Assembly: GCF_009908165.1 (NCBI RefSeq)
Contig: NZ_JAAAUC010000014.1
Coordinates: 18,866 to 82,865 of the forward strand
Direction of reading: 5' to 3'
Source: Frigidibacter albus
Lineage (GTDB): Bacteria; Pseudomonadota; Alphaproteobacteria; Rhodobacterales; Rhodobacteraceae
Length of the DNA stretch: 64,000 bases
Both the position numbers and the translations under genes were made by a program. This document shows, piece after piece, positions 25,749 to 36,319 of this stretch. The first letter of the stretch is position 1; each line of letters opens with the position of its first letter. The notes under the pieces were generated by a model. The model was not told where the DNA came from and made no database searches. It was given only the letters and a program-made list of their open reading frames with translations.

Positions 25749-26303
25749 TTACTGCATCGGGGCCGTGCTGGCCGCAGGGAAGCTGACATCCTTCAGGAAC
25801 GGATAGGCGATGGACACCAGCTCTTGCTGCTGCGCGCCCTCGATCCGCATCATATACCACTTGCCGGCCTCGTTCAGCACCAGCAGCGGCTGGCGGTTCA
25901 GCACCTTGCCAGCGTCGGTCTCGACGCTGAACTGCGTGGGAACCACCGTCCAGGTCACCCGGGTGCCATCGGCCAGCACCGAATCCGTCGCGTCGACGGC
26001 GGTGTAATCCGCAGCGAGGTCATCGAACTTCGCCGCCTTGAGCAGCGCCGCCGTCTGCTCGATCAGCACGCCATCCAGCTTGCCGGCCTCGATCCCGGCC
26101 GAACCGGCAAAGATGTTCTTGATCCGCGGCGGCAGCGCCGCCACCACCCGGTCGGCCTCGCCGCGCCCGATGGCGCCCAGATAGACATCGACAGAGGTCT
26201 GCATCCGGCGGGCCTCGGCGCCCTCCATCGGGCGGGCGAAACTGGGGGCGGCAACGGCGAGCGAGAGCATCAGGCCGAGGGCGAGCGGGGCGAGTTTGCG
26301 CAT
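25749..26303 (-). CDS. Secreted conserved hypothetical protein, 184 aa
   Basis: A Sec signal peptide is evident (MRKLAPLALGLMLSLAVAA, cleavage after SFA near residue 23). The mature about 160 residues have a helical first half (RRMQTSVDVYLGAIGRGEAD) and a strand-rich second half (VTWTVVPTQFSVETDAGKV, LLVLNEAGKWYMMRIEG), a layout like small NTF2-like or cystatin-like periplasmic domains, but I do not recognise the family. It lies between the cenR-like gene and xthA, divergent from xthA by about 146 bp. Location in the periplasm is inferred from the signal only. Confidence 0.75.
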   Translation of the reverse strand: MRKLAPLALGLMLSLAVAAPSFARPMEGAEARRMQTSVDVYLGAIGRGEADRVVAALPPRIKNIFAGSAGIEAGKLDGVLIEQTAALLKAAKFDDLAADYTAVDATDSVLADGTRVTWTVVPTQFSVETDAGKVLNRQPLLVLNEAGKWYMMRIEGAQQQELVSIAYPFLKDVSFPAASTAPMQ

Positions 26304-26449
26304 GGTTTGGTTCCTTCTTCTGTTGCCGAAGGTGTCGCATGCCCGGCGGGGCAGGCCAAGTCACATTGGGGTAAGCACAGAGTGACCCCAAGGCGTTGCC
26401 GCCCCCGCCCGGTCTGGCTATGGTCGCGCGCACACCGCAGGAGACCGCC

Positions 26450-27238
26450 ATGCCCTTCACCATCGCCACCTGGAACATCAACTCCGTCCGCTTGCGCGAA
26501 GGGCTGGTCTCGAAGCTTCTGACGGATGAGGCGCCCGACATCCTGTGCCTGCAGGAGTGCAAGGCCCCGGTGGACAAGATGCCCTTGGAGGCCTTTGCCG
26601 CGCTTGGCTACACGCATTGCGTGGCGCGGGGGCAGAAGGGCTATAACGGCGTTGCCATCCTGTCGAAGCTGCCGATCACGGATGCCGGCGACCGCGATTT
26701 CGCCACGCTCGGCCATGCCCGCCACGTGGCGGCGAAACTGGAGAATGGCGTCACCATCCATAACTTCTACGTCCCGGCGGGGGGCGACATTCCCGACCGC
26801 GAGCAGAACCTGAAATTCGGGCAGAAGCTGGATTTCCTGACCGACATGCAGCACTGGTTCGCCGCCGACCGGCCGCACAAGGCGATCCTCGTGGGCGATC
26901 TGAACATCGCCCCGCGCGAGGATGACGTCTGGAGCCACAAGCAGCTGCTGAAGATCGTCAGCCACACGCCGGTGGAGGTGGAGCAGCTGGCCCGCACGCA
27001 AGAGGCCGGCCGCTTCGTCGACATCACCCGCCAGGATATCCCCCAGGGGCTGCTGTATAGCTGGTGGAGCTACCGCGCCGCCGACTGGGACGCCGCCGAC
27101 AAGGGCCGCCGGCTGGACCATGTCTGGGCCACGCCCGACATCGCCGCCGCCGCGCATTCCAGCCGCGTGCTGCGGGGGGCCCGCGGCTGGACGCAACCGT
27201 CGGACCACGCGCCGGTCTTTGCGACATTCGACCTGTGA
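26450..27238 (+). CDS. xthA: Exodeoxyribonuclease III / AP endonuclease
   Basis: The 262-residue protein is a complete exonuclease III of the EEP fold, acting at abasic sites in base excision repair. Visible active-site segments are ATWNINSVRLRE (Asn), ILCLQECKAP (catalytic Glu), FYVPAGGD (Tyr), LVGDLNIAPREDDVW (Asp-Asn), DKGRRLDHVWATP and SDHAPVFATFDL (terminal Asp-His). CAGGAGACC precedes the ATG at 26450; upstream ATGs have no ribosome site. Length equals the family standard. Confidence 0.96.
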   Translation: MPFTIATWNINSVRLREGLVSKLLTDEAPDILCLQECKAPVDKMPLEAFAALGYTHCVARGQKGYNGVAILSKLPITDAGDRDFATLGHARHVAAKLENGVTIHNFYVPAGGDIPDREQNLKFGQKLDFLTDMQHWFAADRPHKAILVGDLNIAPREDDVWSHKQLLKIVSHTPVEVEQLARTQEAGRFVDITRQDIPQGLLYSWWSYRAADWDAADKGRRLDHVWATPDIAAAAHSSRVLRGARGWTQPSDHAPVFATFDL

Positions 27239-27302
27239 CTGACCCCTTGGCGCCGCGAAACGCAGCGCGCATATAGGGGCAAACCATCCGAAGGGGGCTG
27301 CA

Positions 27303-28214
27303 ATGCTTGGCTTGACAGGGTCTGCCGGAACCGCACCGGCAAAGAACGACTGGGTCCGCGACGTGTCGGAACGCGACTTCATGGCCGAGGTCGTGGAGCG
27401 CAGCCGCGAGGTTCCAGTGATCGTGGATTTCTGGGCGCCGTGGTGCGGCCCCTGCAAGACGCTTGGCCCGGCGCTCGAGGCGGCGGTGGCCGCCGCCAAG
27501 GGCAAGGTCGTGATGGCCAAGGTCAATGTCGATGAGAACCAGATGATCGCCTCGCAGCTGCGGGTGCAGTCGATCCCCACCGTCTATGCCTTCTGGCAGG
27601 GCCAGCCGGTTGATGCCTTCCAGGGCGCGCTGCCGAACTCTGAAATCAAGGCCTTCGTGGACAAGCTGTCGGCGCTGGCCGGGGATGGCGGGCTGGCCGA
27701 GGCCATCGAGGCGGCCGAGACCATGCTCGCCGAGGGCGCCGCGGTGGATGCCGCCGAAACCTTCGCCGCGATCCTGGGGGAGGAGCCCGAGAATGCCGAT
27801 GCCTTCGGGGGCCTTGTCCGCTCGCACATCGCGCTTGGCAATCTCGATCAGGCCGAGGGCTTCCTGACCGCCGCCCCCGCCAAGATCGCCGCCACGGCGC
27901 CGGTGGAGGCTGCCCGCGCCCAACTGGCGCTGGCGCGGCAGGCAGAGAATGCCGGCCCGGTGACCGACCTGCTGGCCCGGGTGGAGGCCGACCCGAGCGA
28001 CCATCAGGCCCGCTACGATCTGGCGCTGGCGCTGCATGCCGCGGGCCGGGTCGAGGAGGCGGTGGACCAGCTGCTGGACCTCTTCCGCCGTGACCGTGAG
28101 TGGAACGAGGGCGCGGCCAAGTCGCAGCTGCTGACGATCTTCGACGCGCTGAAGCCGACCGATCCCATCGTGCTCAAGGGCCGCCGCAAGCTCAGCTCGA
28201 TGATCTTCCTTTAG
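27303..28214 (+). CDS. Thioredoxin-TPR protein, CnoX/YbbN-like
   Basis: The 303-residue protein has an N-terminal thioredoxin domain with an intact WCGPC active site in VDFWAPWCGPCKT (about residues 43-55) and cis-Pro in SIPTVYAFWQG, then about 180 residues of helical TPR-like repeats ending in the RRKLSSMIFL tail. This is the architecture of CnoX (YbbN), a redox-capable holdase that hands substrates to GroEL. E. coli CnoX lacks a full CxxC; here both cysteines are present, as is common in alphaproteobacteria. GAAGGGG precedes the ATG. It starts a run with the Lon-N-terminal and Trm112 genes. Confidence 0.9.
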   Translation: MLGLTGSAGTAPAKNDWVRDVSERDFMAEVVERSREVPVIVDFWAPWCGPCKTLGPALEAAVAAAKGKVVMAKVNVDENQMIASQLRVQSIPTVYAFWQGQPVDAFQGALPNSEIKAFVDKLSALAGDGGLAEAIEAAETMLAEGAAVDAAETFAAILGEEPENADAFGGLVRSHIALGNLDQAEGFLTAAPAKIAATAPVEAARAQLALARQAENAGPVTDLLARVEADPSDHQARYDLALALHAAGRVEEAVDQLLDLFRRDREWNEGAAKSQLLTIFDALKPTDPIVLKGRRKLSSMIFL

Positions 28215-28258
28215 GCCCGGGGTTTGCCGGGCGCAGCGACCGGACTAGATGGCACGGA

Positions 28259-28906
28259 ATGATGACATTCGCAGAGCTGCCCGACACGATCCCGCTGTTC
28301 CCGCTGCCCGGGGCACTGTTGTTGCCCCGGGCGCGGCTGCCGCTGCATATCTTCGAACCGCGCTACCTGCAGATGCTGGAAGACGCGCTGAAAACCCGGC
28401 AACGGATGATCGGCATGATCCAGCCGCGCGGAATGCCGGCGGGCGGCGGGGAAAAGCGGCTCAGCGCCATTGGCTGCGCGGGCCGGGTCACCGCCTTCTC
28501 GGAAACCGAGGATGGCCGCTACATGATCACCCTCACCGGGATTTCACGCTTCCGCCTGCGCCGCGAACTGCCGGGCTTTGCGCCCTATATCCGCGCCGAG
28601 GTGGCATGGGAGGGGTTCGAGCGCGACCTTGGCCGCGCCGAGCAGGATGACGGCTTCCGGCGCGAGCAGTTTCTGGACCTTCTTGGCCGCTACTTCGCCA
28701 GCGAGCAGCTTGCCACCGACTGGGGCACGCTGAAGGATGCGGAGGATGAGCTGCTGTTGAACTCGCTCTCGATGCTGCTGCCCTTCGAACCCGAGGAGAA
28801 GCAGGCCCTGCTGGAGGCGCCGACGCTGGCCAACCGGCGCGAGACGCTGGTGACGTTGATCGAGTTTGCCCTGCGCAGCGGCGGCGATGAGGAGATCTTG
28901 CAATGA
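28259..28906 (+). CDS. Lon substrate-binding (LAN/PUA-like) domain protein
   Basis: The 215-residue protein matches the stand-alone N-terminal domain of Lon protease: [20 protein letters not shown], then [14 protein letters not shown], a mid-domain [20 protein letters not shown] and [13 protein letters not shown]. It lacks AAA and protease domains. Such proteins may deliver substrates or act with the adjacent thioredoxin. Two consecutive ATGs (28259, 28262) are possible starts; no strong ribosome site separates them. The stop overlaps the Trm112 start by four bases, and the gene lies 44 bp after the CnoX-like gene. Confidence 0.9.
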   Translation: MMTFAELPDTIPLFPLPGALLLPRARLPLHIFEPRYLQMLEDALKTRQRMIGMIQPRGMPAGGGEKRLSAIGCAGRVTAFSETEDGRYMITLTGISRFRLRRELPGFAPYIRAEVAWEGFERDLGRAEQDDGFRREQFLDLLGRYFASEQLATDWGTLKDAEDELLLNSLSMLLPFEPEEKQALLEAPTLANRRETLVTLIEFALRSGGDEEILQ

Positions 28907-29085
28907 CCGACGACACCCGTTCCGACCGCCGGATGCTCGAGGCGCTGGTCTGCCCGCAGACCCACGCGCCATTGGCCTACGACCCAGAGGCGATGGAGCT
29001 GATCTCGCGCGCGGCGCATCTGGCCTTCCCGATCCGCAACGGCATCCCGATCCTGCTGATCGACGAGGCGCGGCAGATCGACTAG
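28903..29085 (+). CDS. Trm112 family zinc-ribbon-like protein
   Basis: The 60-residue protein fits the Trm112/UPF0434 (YcaR) family: [36 protein letters not shown] and the acidic end. Homologues activate methyltransferases by complex formation; the bacterial forms usually have lost most zinc cysteines, and here only one Cys remains. It overlaps the Lon-N gene by ATGA and shares the palindromic stop CTAG with the convergent UbiH-type gene. Confidence 0.9.
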   Translation: MTDDTRSDRRMLEALVCPQTHAPLAYDPEAMELISRAAHLAFPIRNGIPILLIDEARQID

Positions 29086-30320
29086 AGCGGCCGGCCAGCC
29101 AAGAGACGGGGAAGCTTGCCGAAGGGCCCCGCCGACAGGCCCGCCGCCTGCCGCATGAAGCCCCGCCGCAGCGCCGGGATCGCCTGCACCACGCCCATGC
29201 CAAGGTCGCGGCCCGCGCGCAGCAGCGGGTTGTCGTTGGAAAACAGCCGGTTGACGCTGTCCATGCCAAGCGCCAGCGTGGTGGAGTCGAACCGCCGCCA
29301 TTGCTGATACCGCTCTAGCACATCCGCCGCGCCAATGTCTTCGCCGCGCCGCTTCGCCTCGGCCAGCACCTCCGCCAGCGCCGCCACGTCGCGCAGGCCA
29401 AGGTTCAGGCCCTGGCCGGCAATCGGGTGAACGCCATGGGCGGCGTCGCCGATCAGGGCGATGCGGGGGGCGGTGTAGGCATTGGCGAGCGTCAGGTTCA
29501 GAGGATACATGAAGCGCGGCCCGCAAAGGCTTATCGCGCCTAGGAAATCCCCGAACCGGGGGCGCAGCACCTCAAGAAAGGCCGCATCGTCGAGCGCGGC
29601 GATGGTTTTCGCGGCCTCGTCGGCCTCGCTCCACACGATGGAGCTGCGATTGCCGGTCAGCGGCAGGATCGCCAGCGGGCCGGAGGGCATGAAGAATTGC
29701 TGCGCCACGCCGCCATGAGGGCGTTCGTGCGCGATGGCCGCGACCAGCGCCGTTTGCCCGTAGCCCCAGCCGCTGCGGGTAATCCCGGCGCGTTCGGCGA
29801 CGCCCGAGCGGCGGCCATCGGCGCCGACCAGCAGGCGCGCGGTCAGGGTCTGGCCGTCCGACAGGATCACGGCGATGCCGGCGGCCAGCGGCTCCTGTGC
29901 GATCACGCTGGTGGCAGGGATATGGGTGATGCGCGGGTTCGCCTGCATCGCCTCTAGGAAGGCGGCATAGAGGTGGCGGTCCTCCAGCATGTAGCCGACG
30001 GGCCCCTCCTCCAGCTCTGCCGACTGGAAATCGAGGAAGAAGGGCGAGGGCCCTTCGCCCGGGCGCCCGTCGCTGGCCTTCACCGCCGTCATCGGCTGCA
30101 CCTTGTCCGCAAGCCCGGACCAGAGGCCGACCGCCTCCAGCAGACGCTTGGACGCGATGGCCAGCGCATAGGCGCGGCCGTCGAACGCGGCATCGGCGCG
30201 GGCGCGCGCGGGCTGCGCATCGACCACGGTCACGGTCAGCCCCGCCCCGGCAAGGGCGAGGGCAAGGGCGGGGCCGTTGAGGCCGCCGCCGGCGATCAGC
30301 ACGTCTGTATCGGTTTTCAT
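29082..30320 (-). CDS. UbiH/UbiF/VisC/COQ6 family FAD-dependent hydroxylase
   Basis: The 412-residue flavoprotein monooxygenase of ubiquinone biosynthesis has the N-terminal FAD dinucleotide site [18 protein letters not shown], the central [18 protein letters not shown] (DG motif) and [20 protein letters not shown] (GD motif plus HPxxGQG), then [14 protein letters not shown]. It uses NAD(P)H and oxygen to hydroxylate the ring of a quinone precursor; which carbon cannot be told. The start at 30320 gives [13 protein letters not shown]; longer upstream reading is arginine-rich. Its stop overlaps that of the Trm112 gene by four bases, tail to tail. Confidence 0.92.
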   Translation of the reverse strand: MKTDTDVLIAGGGLNGPALALALAGAGLTVTVVDAQPARARADAAFDGRAYALAIASKRLLEAVGLWSGLADKVQPMTAVKASDGRPGEGPSPFFLDFQSAELEEGPVGYMLEDRHLYAAFLEAMQANPRITHIPATSVIAQEPLAAGIAVILSDGQTLTARLLVGADGRRSGVAERAGITRSGWGYGQTALVAAIAHERPHGGVAQQFFMPSGPLAILPLTGNRSSIVWSEADEAAKTIAALDDAAFLEVLRPRFGDFLGAISLCGPRFMYPLNLTLANAYTAPRIALIGDAAHGVHPIAGQGLNLGLRDVAALAEVLAEAKRRGEDIGAADVLERYQQWRRFDSTTLALGMDSVNRLFSNDNPLLRAGRDLGMGVVQAIPALRRGFMRQAAGLSAGPFGKLPRLLAGRPL

Positions 30321-30403
30321 GCCGCAAATATGGCGCGGCGCGCGGGATTGTCCATGCGCCGTTCGGCCGCTAGCCTGCGCGCAAAGCAGATGAGGGGCGC
30401 GAC

Positions 30404-31732
30404 ATGCAGGACTGGCTGACGAAATCCGCGGCAGAGCAGGGCCGCGCCATCGGCCGCGGCGATCTGGACCCGCTGGCGCTGACGCAAGGCTATCTGGCCG
30501 CCGCCAAGGCGCATCCCGAGGCGGGGCGCATCTATGCAAGGCTGACCGAGGAGCGGGCGCTAGCCGAGGCTTCGGCGGCATCGCAGCGGGCCAAGGCCGG
30601 GCTGCGGCGCGGAGTGCTGGACGGGGTGCCGATCAACTGGAAGGACCTGTTCGATACGGCGGGCGTGGCGACCGAGGCGGGATCGCGCCTGCTGGAAGGC
30701 CGGGTGCCGACCGCGGATGCCGAGGTGGTGGCGACGGCGACGGCGGGCGGGCTGGTCTGCCTTGGCAAGACGCATATGACCGAGCTGGCGTTTTCGGGCC
30801 TTGGCCTCAACCCGATGACCGCGACGCCGCCCAATGTGAACGATCCGGCGCTGGCGCCGGGGGGCTCCTCCTCCGGTTCGGCGGTGTCGGTGGGGCTGGG
30901 GCTGGCGGCGGCGGCGATCGGGTCCGATACCGGCGGATCGGTGCGCATCCCTTCGGCCTGGAACGGGCTGGTGGGGCTGAAGACCACTTCGGGGCGACTG
31001 TCGCTGCAAGGCGTGGTGCCGCTGGCGCTGCGCTTCGATACCGTCGGCCCGCTGGCGCGCACGGTCGAGGATTGCGCCCTGCTGCTGGCGGCGCTGGAGG
31101 GTGGGCGCGCGGCCGACCTGACCGGGGCGCAACTCCACGGCACCCGGCTTCTGGTGCTGGAAGGCCTGCCCTTCGAGGGCGCGCGCGAGGTGCCGGTGGC
31201 GGCCTTCGAGAGCGCAGTGGCGCGGCTGGCCGAGGCGGGCGCCCAGATCGACCGGCGCGAGCTGCGCATCACCGATCTGGCGATGGCGCTGTCGCCGACG
31301 CTGTTCGCCCCCGAGGCCTATGGGCTTTGGGCCGATGTGATCGAGGCGGCGCCCGAGAAGATGTATCCGCTGATCCTGGAACGCTTCCGCAGCGGGCAGG
31401 CGGTGTCGGCCCCCGAATATGTGGCGGGCTGGCAGCGGCTGTCGGCGCTGCGCCGCGACTGGGCGGCCGAGGTGGCGGGATATGACGCGGTGCTGGTGCC
31501 GACCGCGCCGATCCTGCCGCCCGATGCGGCGCGGCTGCTGTCGGACCCGGCCTATTTCGCCACCGAGAACCTGCTGGCGCTGCGCAACACCCGCATCGGC
31601 AACCTCTTCGGCCTCTGCGCGCTGACGCTGCCGACCGGGGTGCCCGGAACCGGGATTTCGCTGATGGGCGCGGCTGGGCAGGAGGAGCGGCTGTTGCGCC
31701 TTGGCCACGCGGCAGAGGCGGCCTTGGGCTGA
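30404..31732 (+). CDS. Amidase signature family enzyme
   Basis: The 442-residue protein is an amidase-signature hydrolase. The Ser-cisSer-Lys triad is visible: VPINWKDLFDTAG (Lys, near residue 75), PGGSSSGSAVSVGLGLAA (cis-Ser) and IGSDTGGSVRIPSAWNG (nucleophilic Ser), with the family's FDTVGPLARTVED. It hydrolyses amides or esters; substrates range from indoleacetamide to glutamyl-tRNA. Since gatB and gatC are not adjacent and the length is below GatA, it is more likely a catabolic amidase. GAGGGG lies eight bases before the ATG. It is divergent from the UbiH-type gene by 83 bp. Confidence 0.92.
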   Translation: MQDWLTKSAAEQGRAIGRGDLDPLALTQGYLAAAKAHPEAGRIYARLTEERALAEASAASQRAKAGLRRGVLDGVPINWKDLFDTAGVATEAGSRLLEGRVPTADAEVVATATAGGLVCLGKTHMTELAFSGLGLNPMTATPPNVNDPALAPGGSSSGSAVSVGLGLAAAAIGSDTGGSVRIPSAWNGLVGLKTTSGRLSLQGVVPLALRFDTVGPLARTVEDCALLLAALEGGRAADLTGAQLHGTRLLVLEGLPFEGAREVPVAAFESAVARLAEAGAQIDRRELRITDLAMALSPTLFAPEAYGLWADVIEAAPEKMYPLILERFRSGQAVSAPEYVAGWQRLSALRRDWAAEVAGYDAVLVPTAPILPPDAARLLSDPAYFATENLLALRNTRIGNLFGLCALTLPTGVPGTGISLMGAAGQEERLLRLGHAAEAALG

Positions 31733-31850
31733 AATACCACAAAACCGCCCCGCAACTGCTGGGCGGGCTTCGCTTTTTGTGGACCCCTCGGCAGCGATTG
31801 GCTACACTTTGACCATACGGGGCGACATGACCCCGACGAGAGAGGCAGCC

Positions 31851-33032
31851 ATGGCATTTCCCGAGCGGTTTTCGAACCTGCCGGAATACGCATTTCCGCG
31901 CCTGCGGTCATTGCTCGATCATCACCCCGCGGGCGGTGAGCCCATTGCCATGACCATCGGCGAGCCGCAGCATCCCTTCCCGGACTGGGTGGGTGAGGTG
32001 TTGGCCGCGAATCTGGCGGGTTTTGCGAAATATCCGCCGAATGAGGGCACGCCGGGGCTGCGTGCGGCCATCGCCGGCTGGATCGGGCGTCGCTATGGCG
32101 TGACCGTCGATCCGATGACGCAGGTGTGCAACGTCAACGGCACCCGCGAGGCGCTGTTCAACGCCTGCCTCGCCGTCAGCCCCGAGCGCAAGAACGGCCA
32201 GCGGCCGGCGGTGCTGATGCCGAACCCGTTCTACCAGGTCTATGCCGTGGCCGCGGTCGCGTCCGAGGCGGACCCGATCTTCGTGCCGGCGACGGCCGAG
32301 ACCGGGTTTCTGCCCGATTACGAGGGCCTGCCGCCCGATCTGCTGAACCGGGTGACGGTCGCCTATCTCTGCTCGCCCGCCAATCCGCAGGGGGTGGTCG
32401 CGCCGCGCGACTATCTGGCGCGGCTGTTGGCGCTGGCCGAGAAGCATGATTTCACCGTCTTTGCCGATGAGTGCTATTCCGAGATCTGGCAGGGGCAGGC
32501 CCCCGTCGGCGCGCTGGAAGTGGCCGCGGCGACCGGGGCGGACCCGGAGCGGGTGATGGCCTTCAACTCGCTGTCCAAACGGTCGAACCTGCCCGGCGCG
32601 CGGTCGGGCTTTGTCGCCGGTGGCCCGAAGTCGATGGCGCGGGTGATGCAGCTGCGCAGCTATCAGGGCGCGCCGGTGCCGCTGCCGCTGCAAGCGGTCA
32701 GCGAGCGGGCCTGGAACGACGAGGCGCATGTGACGCAGAACCGCGCGCTTTATGCCGAGAAATATGCGGCGGCCGATGCGGTCTTTGCCGGGATGCAGGG
32801 CTACAAAGCGCCTGAAGGCGGGTTTTTCCTGTGGCTGCCGGTTGACGACGGCGAGGCGGCGGCGCTGAAATTGTGGACCGAGACCGGCGTGCGCGTGCTG
32901 CCCGGCGCGTATCTTGCGCGCGAGGCAGACGGGCACAATCCGGGCAAGGGGTATGTGCGGGTGGCGATGGTGGCCCCAAAACAAGAAATGCAGCGCGGGC
33001 TGATCCAGCTTCGTGACTGCCTGTACGGGTGA
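31851..33032 (+). CDS. Class I/II PLP aminotransferase (possible succinyl-DAP aminotransferase)
   Basis: The 393-residue fold-type I aminotransferase shows [12 protein letters not shown] near the N-terminus, [16 protein letters not shown] (cofactor phosphate), [30 protein letters not shown] (PLP Asp) and the Schiff-base lysine in [17 protein letters not shown], then [12 protein letters not shown]. The style is that of alphaproteobacterial enzymes annotated DapC, which would convert the product of DapD in lysine/DAP synthesis, but this cannot be settled from sequence alone. It ends 10 bp before ftsK, and the two are likely co-transcribed. Confidence 0.85.
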   Translation: MAFPERFSNLPEYAFPRLRSLLDHHPAGGEPIAMTIGEPQHPFPDWVGEVLAANLAGFAKYPPNEGTPGLRAAIAGWIGRRYGVTVDPMTQVCNVNGTREALFNACLAVSPERKNGQRPAVLMPNPFYQVYAVAAVASEADPIFVPATAETGFLPDYEGLPPDLLNRVTVAYLCSPANPQGVVAPRDYLARLLALAEKHDFTVFADECYSEIWQGQAPVGALEVAAATGADPERVMAFNSLSKRSNLPGARSGFVAGGPKSMARVMQLRSYQGAPVPLPLQAVSERAWNDEAHVTQNRALYAEKYAAADAVFAGMQGYKAPEGGFFLWLPVDDGEAAALKLWTETGVRVLPGAYLAREADGHNPGKGYVRVAMVAPKQEMQRGLIQLRDCLYG

Positions 33033-33042
33033 GGTGAAGAAG

Positions 33043-36000
33043 ATGGCGTCTTATCAGGCAAGGCAGCGCGATCCGCTTCTGGACCAGAACATGCAGGCGG
33101 CGCTGGAACGGCGCGGCAAGGAACTGCTGGGCGCGGCGCTGGTGGTGCTTGGCGTGCTGACGGCGATGATGCTGGCCAGCTACTCGCCCGACGATCCCAG
33201 CTTCCTGGCCGCCACCGATGAACCCGCGATGAACCTGCTGGGCCGGTTCGGGGCCGCCATCGCCTCGCCGCTCTATGTGATCGCCGGACACGGGGCCTGG
33301 GGCATCGCGATTGCCTTCATGGCCTGGGGCCTGCGCTTCATCATGCATCGCGGCGAGGAGCGCGCCTTGGGGCGGGTGATCTTCGTGCCGATCGGCGTGG
33401 CGCTGATGTCTGTCTATGCCTCGACCCTGATGCCCGGGCCGCTGTGGACGCACAGCTTTGGCCTGGGCGGGTTGTTTGGCGATACGATTCTGGGGGCGCT
33501 GATCGGGGTGGCGCCGGTGAAGGCGACCTTCGGGCTGAAGCTGATCTCGCTGCTGGTGGGGGCTGGGGTGCTGGTCGTCGGCGGCTTCGTGACCGGGTTC
33601 GACCGGGCGGAGACCAAGGCGATCCTGCGCTTCCTGCTGATCGGGTCGGTGCTGGTCTACACGCGGATCCTGATGCTGGCCGGGCGCGGGGCCGAGGCTT
33701 CGGTGCGCGCCGCGCAAGTGGCAGCCGAAAAGGCGCGCGAGCGGCGGGCGCTGGCCCGGGATCGTGCGGCAGAGGCCGCTGCCTGGGCCGAGGCCGAGCG
33801 GGCCGTGCCCGCGCCGCAGGCCGCGCGCCGGGTGATGCGCGCCGATCCGCGCTATGTGGAAGTGCCCGAGGAAGACCACGAGTTGATTGAGGAAGAACCG
33901 GTGGCTTGGACTCCTGCCCCGCAGAAGCAGGGACTGCTGGCCCGGATGCCCGCGATGATCCGCCGCGCAGTGGAGCCGGACCCCGAGCCCGAACTGGTGG
34001 AGCAGCGGGTGGCCCGCGGCGCCTGGAACGCCGAGGCGCCGACCGAGGATCGCATCCGCGCGCGGATTGCCGATGCGGTGAAGACCCGGCAGATCGTGGC
34101 TGACCAGCGCTATCCCGCGCAGCAGCCGCAGCCCGTGCAGCAGGCGCAACCGCGCCGGGCAGAGCCGCCGGTGACCACCGGCGCCATGGCTGCCGTGCGC
34201 CAGGCAGCGGCCGCCGCCGGCCCGCTGTTCGCCGCGACCCGCGCCAGGATGCCGGAGCCCATCGAGGCGCCGACGCTGAAGGCCGAGCCGCGTTTCATGC
34301 CGCATGTGCGGATGCAGGCGCAGCCTTCGGCCCCCGCCCTGCGCCCGGTGGAGCCGCCGCTGACCGCGCGGCCCGCCGCGCGCGTTACCCCCTCTGCCCC
34401 GGCCCCGCTGCATGACTCGGTGCCGTCGGAAATGTATGACTCGAGCCTCGATGAGCTGGACCGGATCGACCCGGCCCTCGCCCATGGCCGCTTTGAGGAC
34501 GACGAGGACTTCGACCGCAACGCCTTTGCCGAAATCTATGACGACGAGGCCGAGGCCGCCTGGACCCCGCCGCCGGCCGCCGAGCCGCGCAAGGTGGTGC
34601 TGCATCACCTGCCCAAGAAATCCGTCGCCCCCTCGCGCCAGGCGAAGGCCGAGGCACAGCCGCGCCTGCGGTTCGAGGAGCCGGCCCCGGTGGCTTACGA
34701 GGCACCGCCGCTGTCGCTGCTGACCAACCCCGCCTCCATCCAGCGGCATTCTCTGGCCGATGAAGCGCTGGAAGAGAACGCGCGGATGCTGGAAAACGTG
34801 CTCGACGATTACGGGGTGAAGGGCGAGATCGTCAGCGTCCGCCCCGGCCCGGTTGTCACCATGTATGAGCTGGAACCGGCGCCGGGGCTGAAGGCCAGTC
34901 GGGTGATCGGCCTGGCCGATGACATCGCCCGATCCATGTCCGCGCTGTCGGCCCGTGTGTCCACCGTGCCGGGGCGCACTGTGATCGGGATCGAATTGCC
35001 CAACAGCTTCCGCGAGAAGGTGGTGCTGCGCGAGATCCTGTCCGCGCGCGATTTTGGCGATTCGAACATGCGGCTGCCGCTGGCTCTGGGCAAGGACATC
35101 TCGGGCGAGCCGATCGTGGCGAACCTGGCCAAGATGCCCCACCTGCTGATCGCCGGGACCACCGGGTCGGGCAAGTCGGTGGCCATCAACACCATGATCC
35201 TGTCGCTTCTGTACAAGCTGTCGCCGGAAGAATGCCGGCTGATCATGATCGACCCCAAGATGCTGGAGCTGTCGGTCTATGACGGCATTCCGCACCTGCT
35301 GTCCCCCGTCGTCACCGATCCCAAGAAGGCGGTCGTCGCCCTGAAATGGGTCGTGGGCGAGATGGAAGAGCGCTATCGCAAGATGTCGAAGATGGGCGTG
35401 CGCAACATCGAGGGCTATAACGGCCGCGTCCGCGAGGCGCTGGACCGGGGCGAGATGTTCAAGCGCACCGTGCAGACCGGGTTCGACGAGGAGACCGGCG
35501 ATCCGATCTTCGAGACCGACGAGTTCCAGCCCAAGACCATCCCCTATATCGTGGTGGTCGTGGACGAGATGGCCGACCTGATGATGGTCGCCGGCAAGGA
35601 AATCGAGGCCTGCATCCAGCGCCTTGCACAAATGGCGCGGGCGTCGGGCATCCACCTGATCATGGCGACGCAGCGCCCCTCGGTCGATGTGATCACCGGC
35701 ACGATCAAGGCGAACTTCCCGACGCGGATTTCCTTCCAGGTCACCTCGAAGATCGACAGCCGCACCATCCTGGGCGAGCAAGGGGCCGAGCAGCTGCTGG
35801 GGATGGGCGACATGCTCTACATGGCCGGCGGCAGCCGCATCACCCGCATCCACGGGCCCTTCGTCTCGGATGAAGAGGTCGAGGAGATCGTGACGCATCT
35901 GAAATCCTACGGCCCGCCGGAATACATGTCGGGCGTGGTCGAGGGGCCGGATGAGGACAAGGAAGGGGATATCGACGCCGTCCTTGGTCTTGGCGGCGGC

Positions 36001-36198
36001 GAGGGCGAGGATGCTCTTTACGATCAGGCGGTGGCGGTGGTGCTGAAGGATCGCAAGGTTTCCACCTCCTACATCCAGCGCAAGCTGGGCATCGGCTATA
36101 ACAAGGCCGCGCGGCTTGTGGAGCAGATGGAAGAGCAGCAGCTGGTCAGCCCCGCCAACCATGTCGGCAAGCGCGAGATTCTGGTTCCGGAACAGTGA
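33043..36198 (+). CDS. ftsK: DNA translocase FtsK
   Basis: FtsK pumps chromosome ends and links segregation to septation. The 1051-residue protein has four N-terminal membrane helices (residues about 35-205), a long Ala/Pro/Gln/Arg-rich linker (about 220-560) with heptad-like acidic patches, then the hexameric motor with Walker [16 protein letters not shown] (near residue 704), Walker [19 protein letters not shown] and the motif [20 protein letters not shown], and a C-terminal gamma winged helix ([19 protein letters not shown]) that reads KOPS. The start at 33043 is favoured by GAGGTGAAG just upstream; a start 10 codons earlier would overlap the aminotransferase. Its stop codon lies in a 14-bp tandem repeat. 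Confidence 0.96.
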   Translation: MASYQARQRDPLLDQNMQAALERRGKELLGAALVVLGVLTAMMLASYSPDDPSFLAATDEPAMNLLGRFGAAIASPLYVIAGHGAWGIAIAFMAWGLRFIMHRGEERALGRVIFVPIGVALMSVYASTLMPGPLWTHSFGLGGLFGDTILGALIGVAPVKATFGLKLISLLVGAGVLVVGGFVTGFDRAETKAILRFLLIGSVLVYTRILMLAGRGAEASVRAAQVAAEKARERRALARDRAAEAAAWAEAERAVPAPQAARRVMRADPRYVEVPEEDHELIEEEPVAWTPAPQKQGLLARMPAMIRRAVEPDPEPELVEQRVARGAWNAEAPTEDRIRARIADAVKTRQIVADQRYPAQQPQPVQQAQPRRAEPPVTTGAMAAVRQAAAAAGPLFAATRARMPEPIEAPTLKAEPRFMPHVRMQAQPSAPALRPVEPPLTARPAARVTPSAPAPLHDSVPSEMYDSSLDELDRIDPALAHGRFEDDEDFDRNAFAEIYDDEAEAAWTPPPAAEPRKVVLHHLPKKSVAPSRQAKAEAQPRLRFEEPAPVAYEAPPLSLLTNPASIQRHSLADEALEENARMLENVLDDYGVKGEIVSVRPGPVVTMYELEPAPGLKASRVIGLADDIARSMSALSARVSTVPGRTVIGIELPNSFREKVVLREILSARDFGDSNMRLPLALGKDISGEPIVANLAKMPHLLIAGTTGSGKSVAINTMILSLLYKLSPEECRLIMIDPKMLELSVYDGIPHLLSPVVTDPKKAVVALKWVVGEMEERYRKMSKMGVRNIEGYNGRVREALDRGEMFKRTVQTGFDEETGDPIFETDEFQPKTIPYIVVVVDEMADLMMVAGKEIEACIQRLAQMARASGIHLIMATQRPSVDVITGTIKANFPTRISFQVTSKIDSRTILGEQGAEQLLGMGDMLYMAGGSRITRIHGPFVSDEEVEEIVTHLKSYGPPEYMSGVVEGPDEDKEGDIDAVLGLGGGEGEDALYDQAVAVVLKDRKVSTSYIQRKLGIGYNKAARLVEQMEEQQLVSPANHVGKREILVPEQ

Positions 36199-36230
36199 TC
36201 TCGAGCCGGTGATCTCGAGCCGGTGATCTC
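36195..36230. repeat. 14-bp tandem repeat spanning the ftsK stop codon
   Basis: GTGATCTCGAGCCG occurs at 36195-36208 and 36209-36222, followed by a partial third copy GTGATCTC at 36223-36230. The TGA inside the first copy is the ftsK stop. The duplicated unit therefore also duplicates the stop context. Confidence 0.85.
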
Positions 36231-36319
36231 TGGGCGGTGATACCCCCCTGCCCTGCCGATGGCTGTGATGTGATCGGCGGGGGGATGCAAGCGGCGGGGG
36301 AAGCGGCTAGATTGGGATC

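Noticed and set aside
32698..36162. A very long open frame antisense to ftsK
   Set aside because: It is rich in His, Arg and Gly with no domain character, typical of the frame opposite a GC-rich gene. The ftsK frame has all motifs.
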